A stretch of 64,000 nucleotides of DNA, from the NCBI GenBank assembly GCA_900754115.1, contig CAAEBM010000057.1:76420-140419 (forward strand), given 5' to 3'. The notes under the pieces are model-generated. The model saw nothing but the letters and a program-made list of their open reading frames with translations, made no database searches and was not told the origin of the DNA. Source of the stretch: Bacilli bacterium. GTDB lineage: Bacteria > Bacillota_I > Bacilli_A > RFN20 > CAG-631. The stretch's first letter is position 1, and every line of letters starts with the position of its first letter. A program made the position numbers and the translations under genes. Below are positions 1 to 9,213 of the stretch, in pieces.

Positions 1-217
1 CATAAACATAATACTTTTCAGATGTTCCTTCTTCCCCAGCTTCAGTTGCAATATTAATAGCTTCGGCAATGCTTGTACATTTACTTGGATCTTCAATAGA
101 ACAGCCGCCGCCTGCAACAATAGAAGATGATGGGTTTTTGTCTTCTTTACAACCGACTAAACTAAACAAACATAAACTGGCAACAAACAAACTTAAATTT
201 CGAAAATATTTTTTCAT
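1..217 (-). CDS. Lipoprotein, 5' part only (runs off the window edge)
   Basis: The frame opens at an ATG on the minus strand at 217, preceded by a GGGAGG ribosome binding site, and stays open to position 1, giving 72 residues of an unfinished protein. It begins with a basic N-terminus and a hydrophobic stretch ending in the lipobox LVGC (Cys about residue 23), so it should be a lipid-anchored surface protein. A Gly-rich linker follows, then a segment (TSIAEAINIATEAGEEG, then EKYYVY) that resembles the first strand and helix of OB-fold-like domains of secreted proteins; that family assignment is inference. The gene lies downstream of the helicase operon but has its own RBS, and a terminator separates the two. 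Function unknown. Confidence 0.7.
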   Translation of the reverse strand, partial: MKKYFRNLSLFVASLCLFSLVGCKEDKNPSSSIVAGGGCSIEDPSKCTSIAEAINIATEAGEEGTSEKYYVY

Positions 218-275
218 ATTTGTTTTCCTCCCATATCATTATAAAGAAGAAAATCTTTTTTGTAAATATAAGAAA

Positions 276-304
276 ATAAAAAAAGAGCAGATTACTCTTT
301 TTTC
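276..304 (-). terminator. Intrinsic terminator of the TerB/ATPase/helicase operon
   Basis: On the minus strand an AAAAAGAG/CTCTTTTT stem is followed by a run of T. It overlaps the helicase stop codon, which sits in the loop, and closes the three-gene operon. Confidence 0.7.
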
Positions 305-2511
305 AGGTTTTGAACTCTTTGAATCATCCCTTGTATATCTAACACTCCATAAGCAAATCTTTTTTTGATTAATTCAATAGGAACGAATTCATCATATTTT
401 TCAAATAGAGGCACTTCTTTGGGATAGACAAGTTCAAAAGGATTGATTGGCTTTTGACTTTCTTCTAATAAAACCTCATAAAACTCTTGTATTGTCGCTT
501 TCATTTGAAATTGAATAAAATAAGGTCTAGACACATTCATTTTCTTAAGTTTTAGTTTTGCTGCACATTTAATTTTTAAAAATCGTTCTAGAGCTAAAAA
601 ACTATAGGTTCCAAGCCATGGAAAAAGACAATACATTTCTCCTCCCAAACAAATTAAAGGTTGCTGAAATAAATTAGAATGTAAAGCAATTTTTCTTCCT
701 TCTTTTAAACGCTCTATCGCTTGCTCTTTTAAATAAGGATAAAGGGTATCTTCCTTTAAAATCTTTGCCATCTTTTCTAATACTTTGGTATGAATGTCTC
801 CAGGGCATAGACCAAAATAAGCGGGTACTTGTCCTTTTGCCTCTTCACAATAAATGACATGTTTTTGATAGTCAATTTCTTCAACAGTCCAAACTTTTCC
901 TGCCAAAGCAATTTTATCTTTTAAAGGAGGTGGTTTAACAATCGAACCAATTTCTTGTGCATGGCAGCGAACAACATATTCTTCATTTTCTACAAAAACT
1001 GCATAAAATTTAAATGAACGAATGATTTTTTCTCCTGCAAGACCAATAATTAAGCCTCCTTCTTCTGTTTTTTGTAAATAATCGATTTGAAGTAAATGAT
1101 GCAATAATTGTTGATAATCTTGTTTTGTTATGGAGCAAAAGTAAGGTAAAGTTAAGACTTTTGCTGCTAGTTGTGTGGGTGTTAATTCTCCTTGAGAGGC
1201 TAAAATAGACATCGTTTGATGATAAAGTAAACTATAAGGATAGGGTGAAACTCGTAAAGGTTCAACCCATTTTTCTTCTATATAAAGTTGAATTAAAGCG
1301 ATTGCTTGCAATAGTTTCCATGGTATCGTTGCAGGAAGCATTTCTCTTGATGTTGGCATTTCTTCTCGAATGACAAACCACATTTCTGGGATTTGGTTAC
1401 GTCTTCCGGTTCGTCCCATTCGTTGTAAAAAAGAAGAAACCATCGCTGGAGCATCAATTTGAAAAGCACGTTCTAGCCTGCCAATGTCAATTCCTAATTC
1501 TAAGGTCGCCGTGGTGATGGTTGATTGTAATTGTTCTTCATCTTTCATTATCGTTTCTGCTGTTTCTCGATAAGATGCTGATAAATTCCCATGATGGATT
1601 AAAAAACGATCGGGCTCATGATTTAATTCACAATAATGTCTTAAAGTGGAAGTGACCAATTCGCATTCTTCTCTAGAATTGGTAAAAACTAGACATTTTT
1701 TCCCTTTTGTATGTTCAAAAATATAGTTTAACCCTGGATCAGCATAGACAAGTAATTTTTCTTGTTGAGTCCGTTTTTCCTTTTTTAATGCAAGTGTTTC
1801 ACTAGCATTTTGTACATAAAAATGTTGTAAAGATAAACGCCATTTTATCTTAGTTTGTGGAATTTGGGGAATCAATGTTTGTTTATCGGTTCCTAAAGCA
1901 AGCAATTCCCCAACCTCTTTTGGATTTCCTAAAGTGGCAGATAGCCCTATTCTTCTTGGATGAACATTGGCAATGCGACAAAGTCTTTGAATCAAACAAA
2001 GTGTTTGCCCACCTCGCTCATTTCTTAATAAAGAATGGACTTCATCAATAATAATAAATTGTAAGTCTGAAAACAAATGAGCAATCATATTGTGTTTATG
2101 TAAAAGTAATGATTCTAAAGATTCAGGTGTAATCTGTAAAATACCTGAAGGATATTTTAACATTCGCTGTTTATGAGAATAAGAAACATCTCCATGCCAA
2201 TGCCAAACAGGAATTTGAGCCCTATCACAAAGTGTAGTTAAACGTTCAAATTGATCATTAATTAATGCTTTTAAAGGGCCAATATAAATGGCGCCAATCG
2301 ATTGAGGCATCTTTTGGTAAAACAGCGAAAGAATAGGAAAAAAAGCAGCTTCAGTTTTTCCACTAGCTGTCGAACCTAGTAATAATACATGTTCCTCTGT
2401 ATTAAAAATAGCCTCTCCTGCAGCCACTTGAATGGCACGCAAAGATTCCCATTGATTTTGATATATAAAATCTTGGATAAACGGAGCATATTTTTCAAAA
2501 ATAGAACTCAT
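292..2511 (-). CDS. Lhr-like superfamily 2 DEAD/DEAH helicase (BrxHI-like)
   Basis: ATP-dependent SF2 nucleic-acid helicase of about 739 residues. Visible motifs, in order: Walker A GSTASGKT (about residues 46-53), the DEVH box, the motif III-like LSATLGNP, and the motif VI region QRMGRTGRRNQ. A C-terminal extension of about 300 residues follows, as in Lhr and the BREX helicase BrxHI. ATG at 2511 is preferred over an upstream GTG at 2520 because AGGTGG lies just before it. It is the last gene of an operon, only 9 bp after the ATPase gene. Pairing with a DUF2791 ATPase and a TerB-domain protein suggests work on DNA together with these partners (inference). Helicase family is certain; the exact role is not. 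Confidence 0.9.
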   Translation of the reverse strand: MSSIFEKYAPFIQDFIYQNQWESLRAIQVAAGEAIFNTEEHVLLLGSTASGKTEAAFFPILSLFYQKMPQSIGAIYIGPLKALINDQFERLTTLCDRAQIPVWHWHGDVSYSHKQRMLKYPSGILQITPESLESLLLHKHNMIAHLFSDLQFIIIDEVHSLLRNERGGQTLCLIQRLCRIANVHPRRIGLSATLGNPKEVGELLALGTDKQTLIPQIPQTKIKWRLSLQHFYVQNASETLALKKEKRTQQEKLLVYADPGLNYIFEHTKGKKCLVFTNSREECELVTSTLRHYCELNHEPDRFLIHHGNLSASYRETAETIMKDEEQLQSTITTATLELGIDIGRLERAFQIDAPAMVSSFLQRMGRTGRRNQIPEMWFVIREEMPTSREMLPATIPWKLLQAIALIQLYIEEKWVEPLRVSPYPYSLLYHQTMSILASQGELTPTQLAAKVLTLPYFCSITKQDYQQLLHHLLQIDYLQKTEEGGLIIGLAGEKIIRSFKFYAVFVENEEYVVRCHAQEIGSIVKPPPLKDKIALAGKVWTVEEIDYQKHVIYCEEAKGQVPAYFGLCPGDIHTKVLEKMAKILKEDTLYPYLKEQAIERLKEGRKIALHSNLFQQPLICLGGEMYCLFPWLGTYSFLALERFLKIKCAAKLKLKKMNVSRPYFIQFQMKATIQEFYEVLLEESQKPINPFELVYPKEVPLFEKYDEFVPIELIKKRFAYGVLDIQGMIQRVQNLKKE

Positions 2512-2520
2512 AAAAGCCAC

Positions 2521-3828
2521 CTAAACCTCAAATTCAGTAAATAATTCTTCTTCGTCTTTAAAAGAAGAAACAGATTCAAATTCTTTTGAATTCAAAACTT
2601 CTTCAATGCTAAAAGTTGGATTTTGATAAAGAATATTTAATAATTCAATAAAATCACGAATGACTTCTCGAGGAGTAAGATGCGTTTCCGCTCCCACTTT
2701 TCCATATTCAAGTTGCATAAAGGTTAAATAGCGATCTGGTGTTAAATTCAATGTATAATCAAACAAAACTGCATGAATTTCTGCTAATTTTTCAATTAAA
2801 ACAAACATTTCTTCATAGGTTAAAGGATTTAAAGAAATGATTGGCGCAAACATATCTTGATAATTTGTTTGATTTAATCGACCCTTACTTAAACGAGAGC
2901 GAAGTGCTTCATAACTGAATACACCTCTTTTTGTATCTTCAATACATTGAGGAGTTCCACACATGATAATTCCTAAATACTTTGCCTTTCCTTGTAAAGT
3001 ATCATTGTACATCGTCAAGATTTTTTCATAATTGTATTGGCGGGTAATACTATTGGGAATTTTATAAATATTGACTAACTCATCTATTAAAATCAGCAAT
3101 CCTTGATACCCTGCTTTCTTTAAAAAGAAAGCAAATAACTTAATGTATTCATACCAATCTTCATCATTAATGAGAATATTAATGCCTAAATCTTCCTTCA
3201 CTGCTGCTTTTGTAGTATATTCTCCACGAAACCATTGAACAACTTTTGTTTTTAAAGCCTCATCATCTAAAAGATAAGCACGATAATAACACGTCAACAA
3301 TTTAGCAAAATCAAAACCATGAACAAGTTCATTTAAAGAAGAAATGACTTCAAAAATCTTTTTTTCCACTAAATTAGAAAAAGAAGAAGTGGATGTTAAC
3401 GTAGGATTTTCCATTTGTACTTGGGTTTGAACTTGATTAATCCATCGATCTAAAATTAAAGTGAGCGCCCCACCTTCAGGTTTTGTTTTAGTAGACATAT
3501 TTTTTATCAATTCTTTATAAGTTGCAAGTCCTTGACCTTTTGTACCATGTAATCGCCTTTCTGGTGACAAATCTGCATCAACAACGACAAAATTTCTATC
3601 CATTGCATAATTTCGAATCGTTTGTAGTAAAAAACTTTTTCCACTGCCATACTTTCCCATTATGAAGCGAAAAGTAGCGCCACCTTCTTCAATTAATGAA
3701 ATATCGTGTAATAAGGCTTGAATTTCAATTTCGCGCCCCACTGTAATATAGGGCAAGCCAATTCGAGGAACCACTCCACTTTTTAATGAATTGATAATAA
3801 TGGAGGCAATTCTTTTGGGTATTTTCAT
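2521..3828 (-). CDS. DUF2791 P-loop ATPase (BrxD-like)
   Basis: 435-residue AAA/STAND-like ATPase of the DUF2791 type. Walker A GKYGSGKS is at about residues 58-65, a Walker B-like LILIDEL near residue 250, and a sensor-like GIIMCGTPQC further on. The first 30 residues (…GVVPRIGLPYITVGRE) match the usual entry into this family, whose best known member is BrxD of type 2 BREX. The ATG overlaps the stop of the TerB-domain gene by 4 bp, so translation is probably coupled. In known systems DUF2791 ATPases sit next to an Lhr-type helicase, as here. No PglZ, PglX methylase or other BREX core gene is visible in the window, so this is not a complete BREX locus. Confidence 0.85.
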   Translation of the reverse strand: MKIPKRIASIIINSLKSGVVPRIGLPYITVGREIEIQALLHDISLIEEGGATFRFIMGKYGSGKSFLLQTIRNYAMDRNFVVVDADLSPERRLHGTKGQGLATYKELIKNMSTKTKPEGGALTLILDRWINQVQTQVQMENPTLTSTSSFSNLVEKKIFEVISSLNELVHGFDFAKLLTCYYRAYLLDDEALKTKVVQWFRGEYTTKAAVKEDLGINILINDEDWYEYIKLFAFFLKKAGYQGLLILIDELVNIYKIPNSITRQYNYEKILTMYNDTLQGKAKYLGIIMCGTPQCIEDTKRGVFSYEALRSRLSKGRLNQTNYQDMFAPIISLNPLTYEEMFVLIEKLAEIHAVLFDYTLNLTPDRYLTFMQLEYGKVGAETHLTPREVIRDFIELLNILYQNPTFSIEEVLNSKEFESVSSFKDEEELFTEFEV

Positions 3829-5270
3829 ATGGTAATCATTCCTTTCAATTCATCAAGATAATCTTCGATAATCGTTACAACATCTGCGTCATTGATTTCA
3901 AGAACATTATCTTGAAAATGTTCAAAACATTTTTCATTGATTTGTTCAACTAGTAAAGAACACATTCCTTTTTTTTCCTTTACAAAAGTGTGATAATCTT
4001 GTTGCTTTAAAATTAAAGATAAAAACATCTTTTCATCTTGAGTGAAACTACCTTCTTCAACTATCGTGTTTTGTAAAATTGGTTCTTCTTCTAATTCTTC
4101 CTTTGTAACTAAACTTTGAAAAGTTTTTAAAGCATTTTGTCGAATTTGATTTAAAGCGCTTGGGCGAATCACAATGTTTGCTTTCTTTTTCATTTTTTCA
4201 TATTGTTCAATGACTTGCTTTATTTTTTTTACCATTTCTAAAGGGATATGATACGTAAGATTTTTATTTTCTAACCCTTCTTGATTCTTTAACAATCCCT
4301 CGATAGTCAAACAAAAATAACCTAAATCCTTACTTTTTTTCGTTTCATATCCTTCTTTAAACCATTGATGATTTTGATAAAAATAAGTGGTAAGTTCATT
4401 GGCCACATAAGGTTCATTTTCTTTTTTTAAAGGGTAAAACAAAGCTTCTTGAAACAAATAAATTCTTTTTTGCTTTTTCTTTTTAAATAGTTTTTCAAAA
4501 AAAGAAATTTTTTTCTTTTCTTGATAATACTTTTTTAAAGTTTGATAAGACAACACCACAATTTGTTGCACTTTTTCAGGATATAATTGATATATTTTGG
4601 AATTTTTTAAAGAATAAGTGGACATACAATCGATTGCTTCAAATTGTTGTTTTAACGAAGCATCACCAAAATATAAAATTTGTAAATTTTTTTCTAAAGG
4701 ATCTTCTAAATCTTTTAATAAAAGAGGGTTTAAATGATAATAGATGACATAATCTTTAATCCAGTTTGTCAAAGGATTAATGATTCTTTCATCTAGCAAA
4801 CGATACACTTTTAAAAAATTTGTCAATTTTTCATAGCCATCCAAATTAGAATCAACTCCAATTTGGTTCATCAACTCATATAAATAAACATAAACAAAAG
4901 AAAGTGACGTTTTTTCAATTTGTCCTTTTCTTGTTTTCGTTCTCCAACTAAAATATCCTCGTAATTGTTCATTACTCATCGCTTGATAAGATGGAAAATA
5001 ACGAAAAAAAGTTCCATGATAGCAAAAATCATCTTCATATTTTTCCATCTGCTTTCCAAAAACATAAAAACGATACTCTTCTGATTGTTGTTTCAAGTCG
5101 GGGCGAAAAAATAATTCTTTTAAATCAGCAATTTCTTTAGGCAACCAATTGCTTGCTTGTCGAGCTGTCTTTAAAATCGGTTCGTCATGAAAAATCATGG
5201 AATCAAATTGATGACTATTTTTAATTTTATCTTGGTTGATTAATTGTTGTATCAATTCTTTTGTATCCAT
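3825..5270 (-). CDS. TerB-N/TerB-C domain protein
   Basis: 481-residue protein, first gene of the operon. Residues about 80-180 carry the TerB-N signature (LRGYFSWRTKTRKGQ followed by TSLSFVYVYLYELMNQIG). The last 80 residues resemble TerB-C (LLVEQINEKCFEH, then an acidic end IIEDYLDELKGM). The middle is Lys-rich and helical. TerB domains occur in the tellurite-resistance and stress gene networks, where TerB-N/TerB-C proteins have been linked to P-loop ATPases and helicases in predicted DNA-processing systems (established comparative genomics; no biochemistry known to me). RBS GAGAGG precedes ATG 5270. AT-rich promoter-like sequence lies between this gene and the ligD terminator, so the operon probably has its own promoter. 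Confidence 0.75.
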   Translation of the reverse strand: MDTKELIQQLINQDKIKNSHQFDSMIFHDEPILKTARQASNWLPKEIADLKELFFRPDLKQQSEEYRFYVFGKQMEKYEDDFCYHGTFFRYFPSYQAMSNEQLRGYFSWRTKTRKGQIEKTSLSFVYVYLYELMNQIGVDSNLDGYEKLTNFLKVYRLLDERIINPLTNWIKDYVIYYHLNPLLLKDLEDPLEKNLQILYFGDASLKQQFEAIDCMSTYSLKNSKIYQLYPEKVQQIVVLSYQTLKKYYQEKKKISFFEKLFKKKKQKRIYLFQEALFYPLKKENEPYVANELTTYFYQNHQWFKEGYETKKSKDLGYFCLTIEGLLKNQEGLENKNLTYHIPLEMVKKIKQVIEQYEKMKKKANIVIRPSALNQIRQNALKTFQSLVTKEELEEEPILQNTIVEEGSFTQDEKMFLSLILKQQDYHTFVKEKKGMCSLLVEQINEKCFEHFQDNVLEINDADVVTIIEDYLDELKGMITI

Positions 5271-5327
5271 CTTTGAACCTCTCTTAAAGTTAGTTTTACT
5301 ATATCATATTTTTACATCCATTTCCAT

Positions 5328-5353
5328 AAAAAAACAATGACAAAGTCATTGTT
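5328..5353 (-). terminator. Intrinsic terminator downstream of ligD
   Basis: Perfect 9-bp stem AACAATGAC/GTCATTGTT with a 3-nt loop, followed on the minus strand by seven T. It separates the ligD transcript from the TerB operon. Confidence 0.85.
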
Positions 5354-5363
5354 AAAAGTTAAA

Positions 5364-7721
5364 TTAACTAAGAGTTTGTGAGACTTTAAAAAATTGTTCC
5401 CATGGGTCTTTTTTTTGTATTTGTTTGATTGCATTAAAAAGATTAAATTGATTGGGTGTAACTTTATCTAATTCCTGATAAGAAATAGGCATGGATACAC
5501 AACCATTTTTAATGCGAACGGAATAGGGGGCAACGCTAGTTGCTCCTTTAGTATTGCGTACCCAATCAATGTATATTTTATTTTTTCTTTGACTTTTACG
5601 CATATTGCTCGTATAGCGTTCAGGCCATTTTTGTTCCATCAATTGCGCAATTTGATTTGCAAAGTCGCGAAACTTTTCCCATTTTACTTTTGCAACAAAG
5701 GGAATAACGACATGATATCCTTTATTTCCACTTGTCTTTAAAAATGAAATTAGTGACAAGTCATCTAATATTTGTTTTAAATCTTTTACTCCTTGTCGCA
5801 CTTGGTTTAAACTTAGTTTTTCATCAGGATCTAAATCAAAAACCATGACATCTGGTTGATTAAATTGTTGAATTTTACTTCCCCAAGTGTGAAACTCAAT
5901 AGTTCCCATTTGTGCTTCGGCAATGATTCCTTTTTTTTCTTGAATATAAAAATAGGTTTCTTTTTTATTTTGTTGATTAGTAATCGTTTTTATATGAATA
6001 CCCGCCATTTTTTGAGTGGGATGTTTTTTAAAAAAGCATTGTTTTGTCCCTTGTGGACACCGCACAACTGATAAAAAACGATTTTGAACATAAGGAAGCA
6101 TATATTCAGCAACTTGGTTATAATATTGCACCAAATCAAATTTCGTTATTTTTTCTTTAGCAAATACGATTTTTTGAGGATTGGTAATGACAATTCCTTC
6201 TATTTCATTTTCATTTTTTACTTCTTCTTGGACCACTTCTTTTACTTTTTTATCTTCTCGAAGCCCTTTAAAACTCGCTTGTCTTAATAAATTTTGGGCA
6301 GTCCATTCCGCAAATTGCACTTCAGCCAAAAAATGAGGTTTTAAATACACTGTCGTATTTTTACTTTTTTCTTCCTTGACAAAAAAACTCTTATTTGATA
6401 CATATTTTTTAAATTTTAATAATAATTCTTTTTGTACTTCTTGAGACATTCCTGTTCCCACTTTTCCCACATAATTCAATTGATTCTTTTCATAAACTCC
6501 TAAAAGTAATGCTTTAATGGGACGGTCATTTTGACTAGATAGTGTATAGCCACCGATGACAAATTCTTGGCGTCGATAACATTTTAATTTAATCCAATCA
6601 TCATTTCTACGCCCTTGATATATTGAATCGACTTTTTTTCCTATTATTCCTTCTAAATTTAATTTTTTTGCTTGGGAAAATAAAGCTTTCCCTTGATCTA
6701 AAACGTGTTGGCTATACAACAAATTCGGATATCCTTCTTTCATGATTTGTTTTAAAATTTCTTTTCTTTCAAGCAAAGGTTTATCTCTTAAATCTTTTCC
6801 ATCTAAAGCTAAAATGTCAAAAATCACATAAGTCAGCGAAAAATTTCCTTTTTGTTTAATTTTTTGTTGTAGTAATTGAAATTGACTGACTCCCTTTTCA
6901 TCTAATATTACCATTTCACCATCTAAAACCATGCTTCGATGTTGAGCAAGTTGTTTTAAAGAGGGTAAAACTTCTTTAAAAATAGTAGAATAATCTTGTT
7001 GATTTCGGGATAGTAATTTTACTTTATCTTGTTCTATAAAAGATAAAATGCGATAGCCATCATATTTGATTTCATAAAGCCATCCTTTTTCTTTTGGAAT
7101 TGTTTTTTTTAATTCTGCAAGTTGAACTTGTGCTTGGTAAAAAGGATTTTTTTTATCTTCTTTTGCAATTTGTTGCATTGTTTTTTGACTAATGATACTG
7201 GTCTTAAAACGACTAATTCCTATCGTTTTTTTAGCATATTGATCTTTTTCTTTGATGAGTAGCCAATGTTTCTTTTCTTTTTGATTTAAAAGACGAATTA
7301 AAGTCCAATATCCCTTTAATCGTTTTCCAAATAATTGAAATTTTAATACGCCCTTTTTTAGTCCATCTTTTAAAGGGTGCTCACTTTCATAAACTCCTTT
7401 ATCCCAAACCATAACGGTTCCTCCTCCGTATTGGTTTTGGGGAATGGTTCCTTCAAAATCAGCATACTCTAAAGGATGATCTTCTACTTGTATCGCCAAT
7501 CGTTTATCTAAAGGGTTAAAAGATGGCCCTTTTGGCACAGCAAAACTGAGCAACACTCCCTCTACTTCTAAACGAAAATCAAAGTGAAGATTGGTTGCAT
7601 CATGCCATTGAACGACAAAAAGACAGGAATCTTGTTTCTTTTTTTTCACTTTTCCTTGGGGTTCACTTGTCTTTTTAAAATCTCTTTTATTTTTGTATTG
7701 TTTTAATTTTTTTTCTTCCAT
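5364..7721 (-). CDS. ligD: Multidomain ATP-dependent DNA ligase LigD (PE-LIG-POL)
   Basis: 785-residue non-homologous end-joining ligase. Order of domains: an N-terminal 3'-phosphoesterase (about 20-160; VVQWHDATNLHFDFRLE, with the QYGGGTVMVWDKG block), an ATP-dependent ligase (about 190-490; adenylation motif YEIKYDGYR, motif EGIIGKK) and a C-terminal primase-polymerase domain (about 510-785; metal-binding DLDPDE in VMVFDLDPDE). This order is the one of Pseudomonas LigD; Bacillus LigD usually lacks the phosphoesterase domain. The partner Ku is not in this window. RBS GAGG precedes ATG 7721. The gene has its own terminator and is transcribed divergently from asnA. Role: repair of double-strand breaks, with Ku presumably encoded elsewhere. 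Confidence 0.93.
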   Translation of the reverse strand: MEEKKLKQYKNKRDFKKTSEPQGKVKKKKQDSCLFVVQWHDATNLHFDFRLEVEGVLLSFAVPKGPSFNPLDKRLAIQVEDHPLEYADFEGTIPQNQYGGGTVMVWDKGVYESEHPLKDGLKKGVLKFQLFGKRLKGYWTLIRLLNQKEKKHWLLIKEKDQYAKKTIGISRFKTSIISQKTMQQIAKEDKKNPFYQAQVQLAELKKTIPKEKGWLYEIKYDGYRILSFIEQDKVKLLSRNQQDYSTIFKEVLPSLKQLAQHRSMVLDGEMVILDEKGVSQFQLLQQKIKQKGNFSLTYVIFDILALDGKDLRDKPLLERKEILKQIMKEGYPNLLYSQHVLDQGKALFSQAKKLNLEGIIGKKVDSIYQGRRNDDWIKLKCYRRQEFVIGGYTLSSQNDRPIKALLLGVYEKNQLNYVGKVGTGMSQEVQKELLLKFKKYVSNKSFFVKEEKSKNTTVYLKPHFLAEVQFAEWTAQNLLRQASFKGLREDKKVKEVVQEEVKNENEIEGIVITNPQKIVFAKEKITKFDLVQYYNQVAEYMLPYVQNRFLSVVRCPQGTKQCFFKKHPTQKMAGIHIKTITNQQNKKETYFYIQEKKGIIAEAQMGTIEFHTWGSKIQQFNQPDVMVFDLDPDEKLSLNQVRQGVKDLKQILDDLSLISFLKTSGNKGYHVVIPFVAKVKWEKFRDFANQIAQLMEQKWPERYTSNMRKSQRKNKIYIDWVRNTKGATSVAPYSVRIKNGCVSMPISYQELDKVTPNQFNLFNAIKQIQKKDPWEQFFKVSQTLS

Positions 7722-7768
7722 AAGACCTCTTTTATAGTTTACCCCTTGAATATCTTTTTATTCTTGCA

Positions 7769-7797
7769 TTGTCTTTTTTTTAAGACAACGCTATAAT
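7769..7797 (+). promoter_or_regulatory. asnA promoter with overlapping palindrome
   Basis: TTGTCT (7769-7774) and TATAAT (7792-7797) are 17 bp apart. The -35 lies in a perfect inverted repeat TTGTCTT-N6-AAGACAA (7769-7788), which could be an operator. Confidence 0.65.
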
Positions 7798-7823
7798 AAA
7801 ACTAGTTTTTGGAGGAAATACAG

Positions 7824-8816
7824 ATGAAAAAAAATTCCCCTCTTTTAGATTTAAAGACGACAGAAAAAGCGATTAAATTTGTCAAAGAAACCTTTGAACA
7901 ACAATTTGCTAAACAATTAAATTTATTGCGTGTTTCTGCTCCTTTAATTCTTTTTAACCACACGGGTTTAAATGATGATTTAAATGGTGTAGAACAACCT
8001 ATTGTTTTTGACATTTGTCAAAAAACTCATTCCGTAACAATCGTTCAATCATTAGCAAAATGGAAACGTTTTGCTTTAAAAAAATATCAATTTCATGTTC
8101 ATCAAGGCTTATATACCGACATGAACGCTATTCGAAAAGATGAAACCTTAGATGCACTTCATTCCATTTACGTTGACCAATGGGATTGGGAAAAAATTAT
8201 CACACCACAAGAAAGAAATTTACCTTATTTAAAAAAAGTGGTAAATAAAATTTATCAAGCTCTTTTACAAACGCAAAAAAAAGTCAAGCAAATGTACCCT
8301 CAATTACAAACTTTCCTTCCACCCACACTGCATTTTATTACAACTCAAGAATTAGAAAACCATTATCCATCTTATACAGCAAAAGAAAGAGAACTTGCAA
8401 TCTGTAAAGAATATCAAGCTGTTTTTTTAATGCAAATCGGTCATCCTTTAAATCATTCAAAAAAACCCCATGATAATCGAGCTCCCGATTATGATGATTG
8501 GAAATTAAATGGTGATTTATTGGTCTACTCTCCTCTTCTTGATTGTGTCATTGAACTATCTTCAATGGGAATCCGGGTAGATAAAGAAACATTAATTCAA
8601 CAATTAACAATGGCAAATCAAATGCAAAAATGCTCTCTTTTTTACCATCAACTATTGATTCAAAATCAACTGCCCTTTACCATTGGTGGTGGAATTGGTC
8701 AATCGCGACTTTGTATGCTTTTATTAAACAAAAAACATATTGGAGAAGTACAAGTTTCTGTATGGCCTAAAACCATAATAGAACAATGTAAACAAGAAGG
8801 AATCGATTTGTTATAA
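7824..8816 (+). CDS. asnA: Aspartate-ammonia ligase (asparagine synthetase A)
   Basis: Makes asparagine from aspartate, ammonia and ATP in the cytoplasm. The 330-residue length is that of AsnA, a class II aminoacyl-tRNA synthetase relative. Family blocks visible: an N-terminal LLRVSAPLILF, the central DYDDWKLNGDLLV, and a motif-3-like GGGIGQSRLCMLLL near the end. An upstream TTG at 7809 lies inside the ribosome binding site (GGAGG, 7811-7815), so ATG 7824, 8 nt after it, is the start. The gene is monocistronic with its own promoter, and its 3' end overlaps the convergent small gene by 6 bp. Confidence 0.95.
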   Translation: MKKNSPLLDLKTTEKAIKFVKETFEQQFAKQLNLLRVSAPLILFNHTGLNDDLNGVEQPIVFDICQKTHSVTIVQSLAKWKRFALKKYQFHVHQGLYTDMNAIRKDETLDALHSIYVDQWDWEKIITPQERNLPYLKKVVNKIYQALLQTQKKVKQMYPQLQTFLPPTLHFITTQELENHYPSYTAKERELAICKEYQAVFLMQIGHPLNHSKKPHDNRAPDYDDWKLNGDLLVYSPLLDCVIELSSMGIRVDKETLIQQLTMANQMQKCSLFYHQLLIQNQLPFTIGGGIGQSRLCMLLLNKKHIGEVQVSVWPKTIIEQCKQEGIDLL

Positions 8817-9128
8817 AGTTCCATTTTGAAAAACTTGATTCATCAAATTAGGGTATTTTAAAATAAATTCTTGAGAAGTAAAACTTTGATTTTGATAATA
8901 TAGTTTTGTCACTTTCATAAAGCCATTGTGAACTTTTACAATGATAAAGCCTGCATATAAACTTTGTATTCCACCATCAGGAAGATATTGCATCGTAACA
9001 GGACCCACATAAGGTTCATATTCTAAAAAATAAATCGGTTCATCAAAATACATGGCTTTTAAAACACGATAGGGAAAATAAATGATATCTTTTTGAAAAT
9101 CAACGGCTTCAATTTTAGTGTTTTCCAT
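8811..9128 (-). CDS. Conserved-looking small protein of unknown function
   Basis: 105 residues with an AAAGGAA ribosome binding site before ATG 9128. The protein is rich in Tyr, Phe and Val with regular short beta-strand-like segments (EPIYFLEYEPYVGPV, then GFIIVKVHNGFMKVTKLYY). It has no signal peptide or membrane segment, so a small cytoplasmic beta protein is likely. It converges on asnA with a 6-bp overlap and diverges from the GH127 gene. I do not recognise the family. Confidence 0.6.
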   Translation of the reverse strand: MENTKIEAVDFQKDIIYFPYRVLKAMYFDEPIYFLEYEPYVGPVTMQYLPDGGIQSLYAGFIIVKVHNGFMKVTKLYYQNQSFTSQEFILKYPNLMNQVFQNGTL

Positions 9129-9213
9129 TTTTTTATTCCTTTCTTTTTTTGTCTAGGTTTTTTTATTTTAACATGATACAATGGAAAAAGAAAGCATCAA
9201 CAGGAGGAAGAAA

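Noticed and set aside
292..5270. Calling the left operon a BREX system
   Set aside because: No PglZ, PglX methylase, BrxA/B/C or Lon-like gene is visible; only BrxD- and BrxHI-like partners are present.
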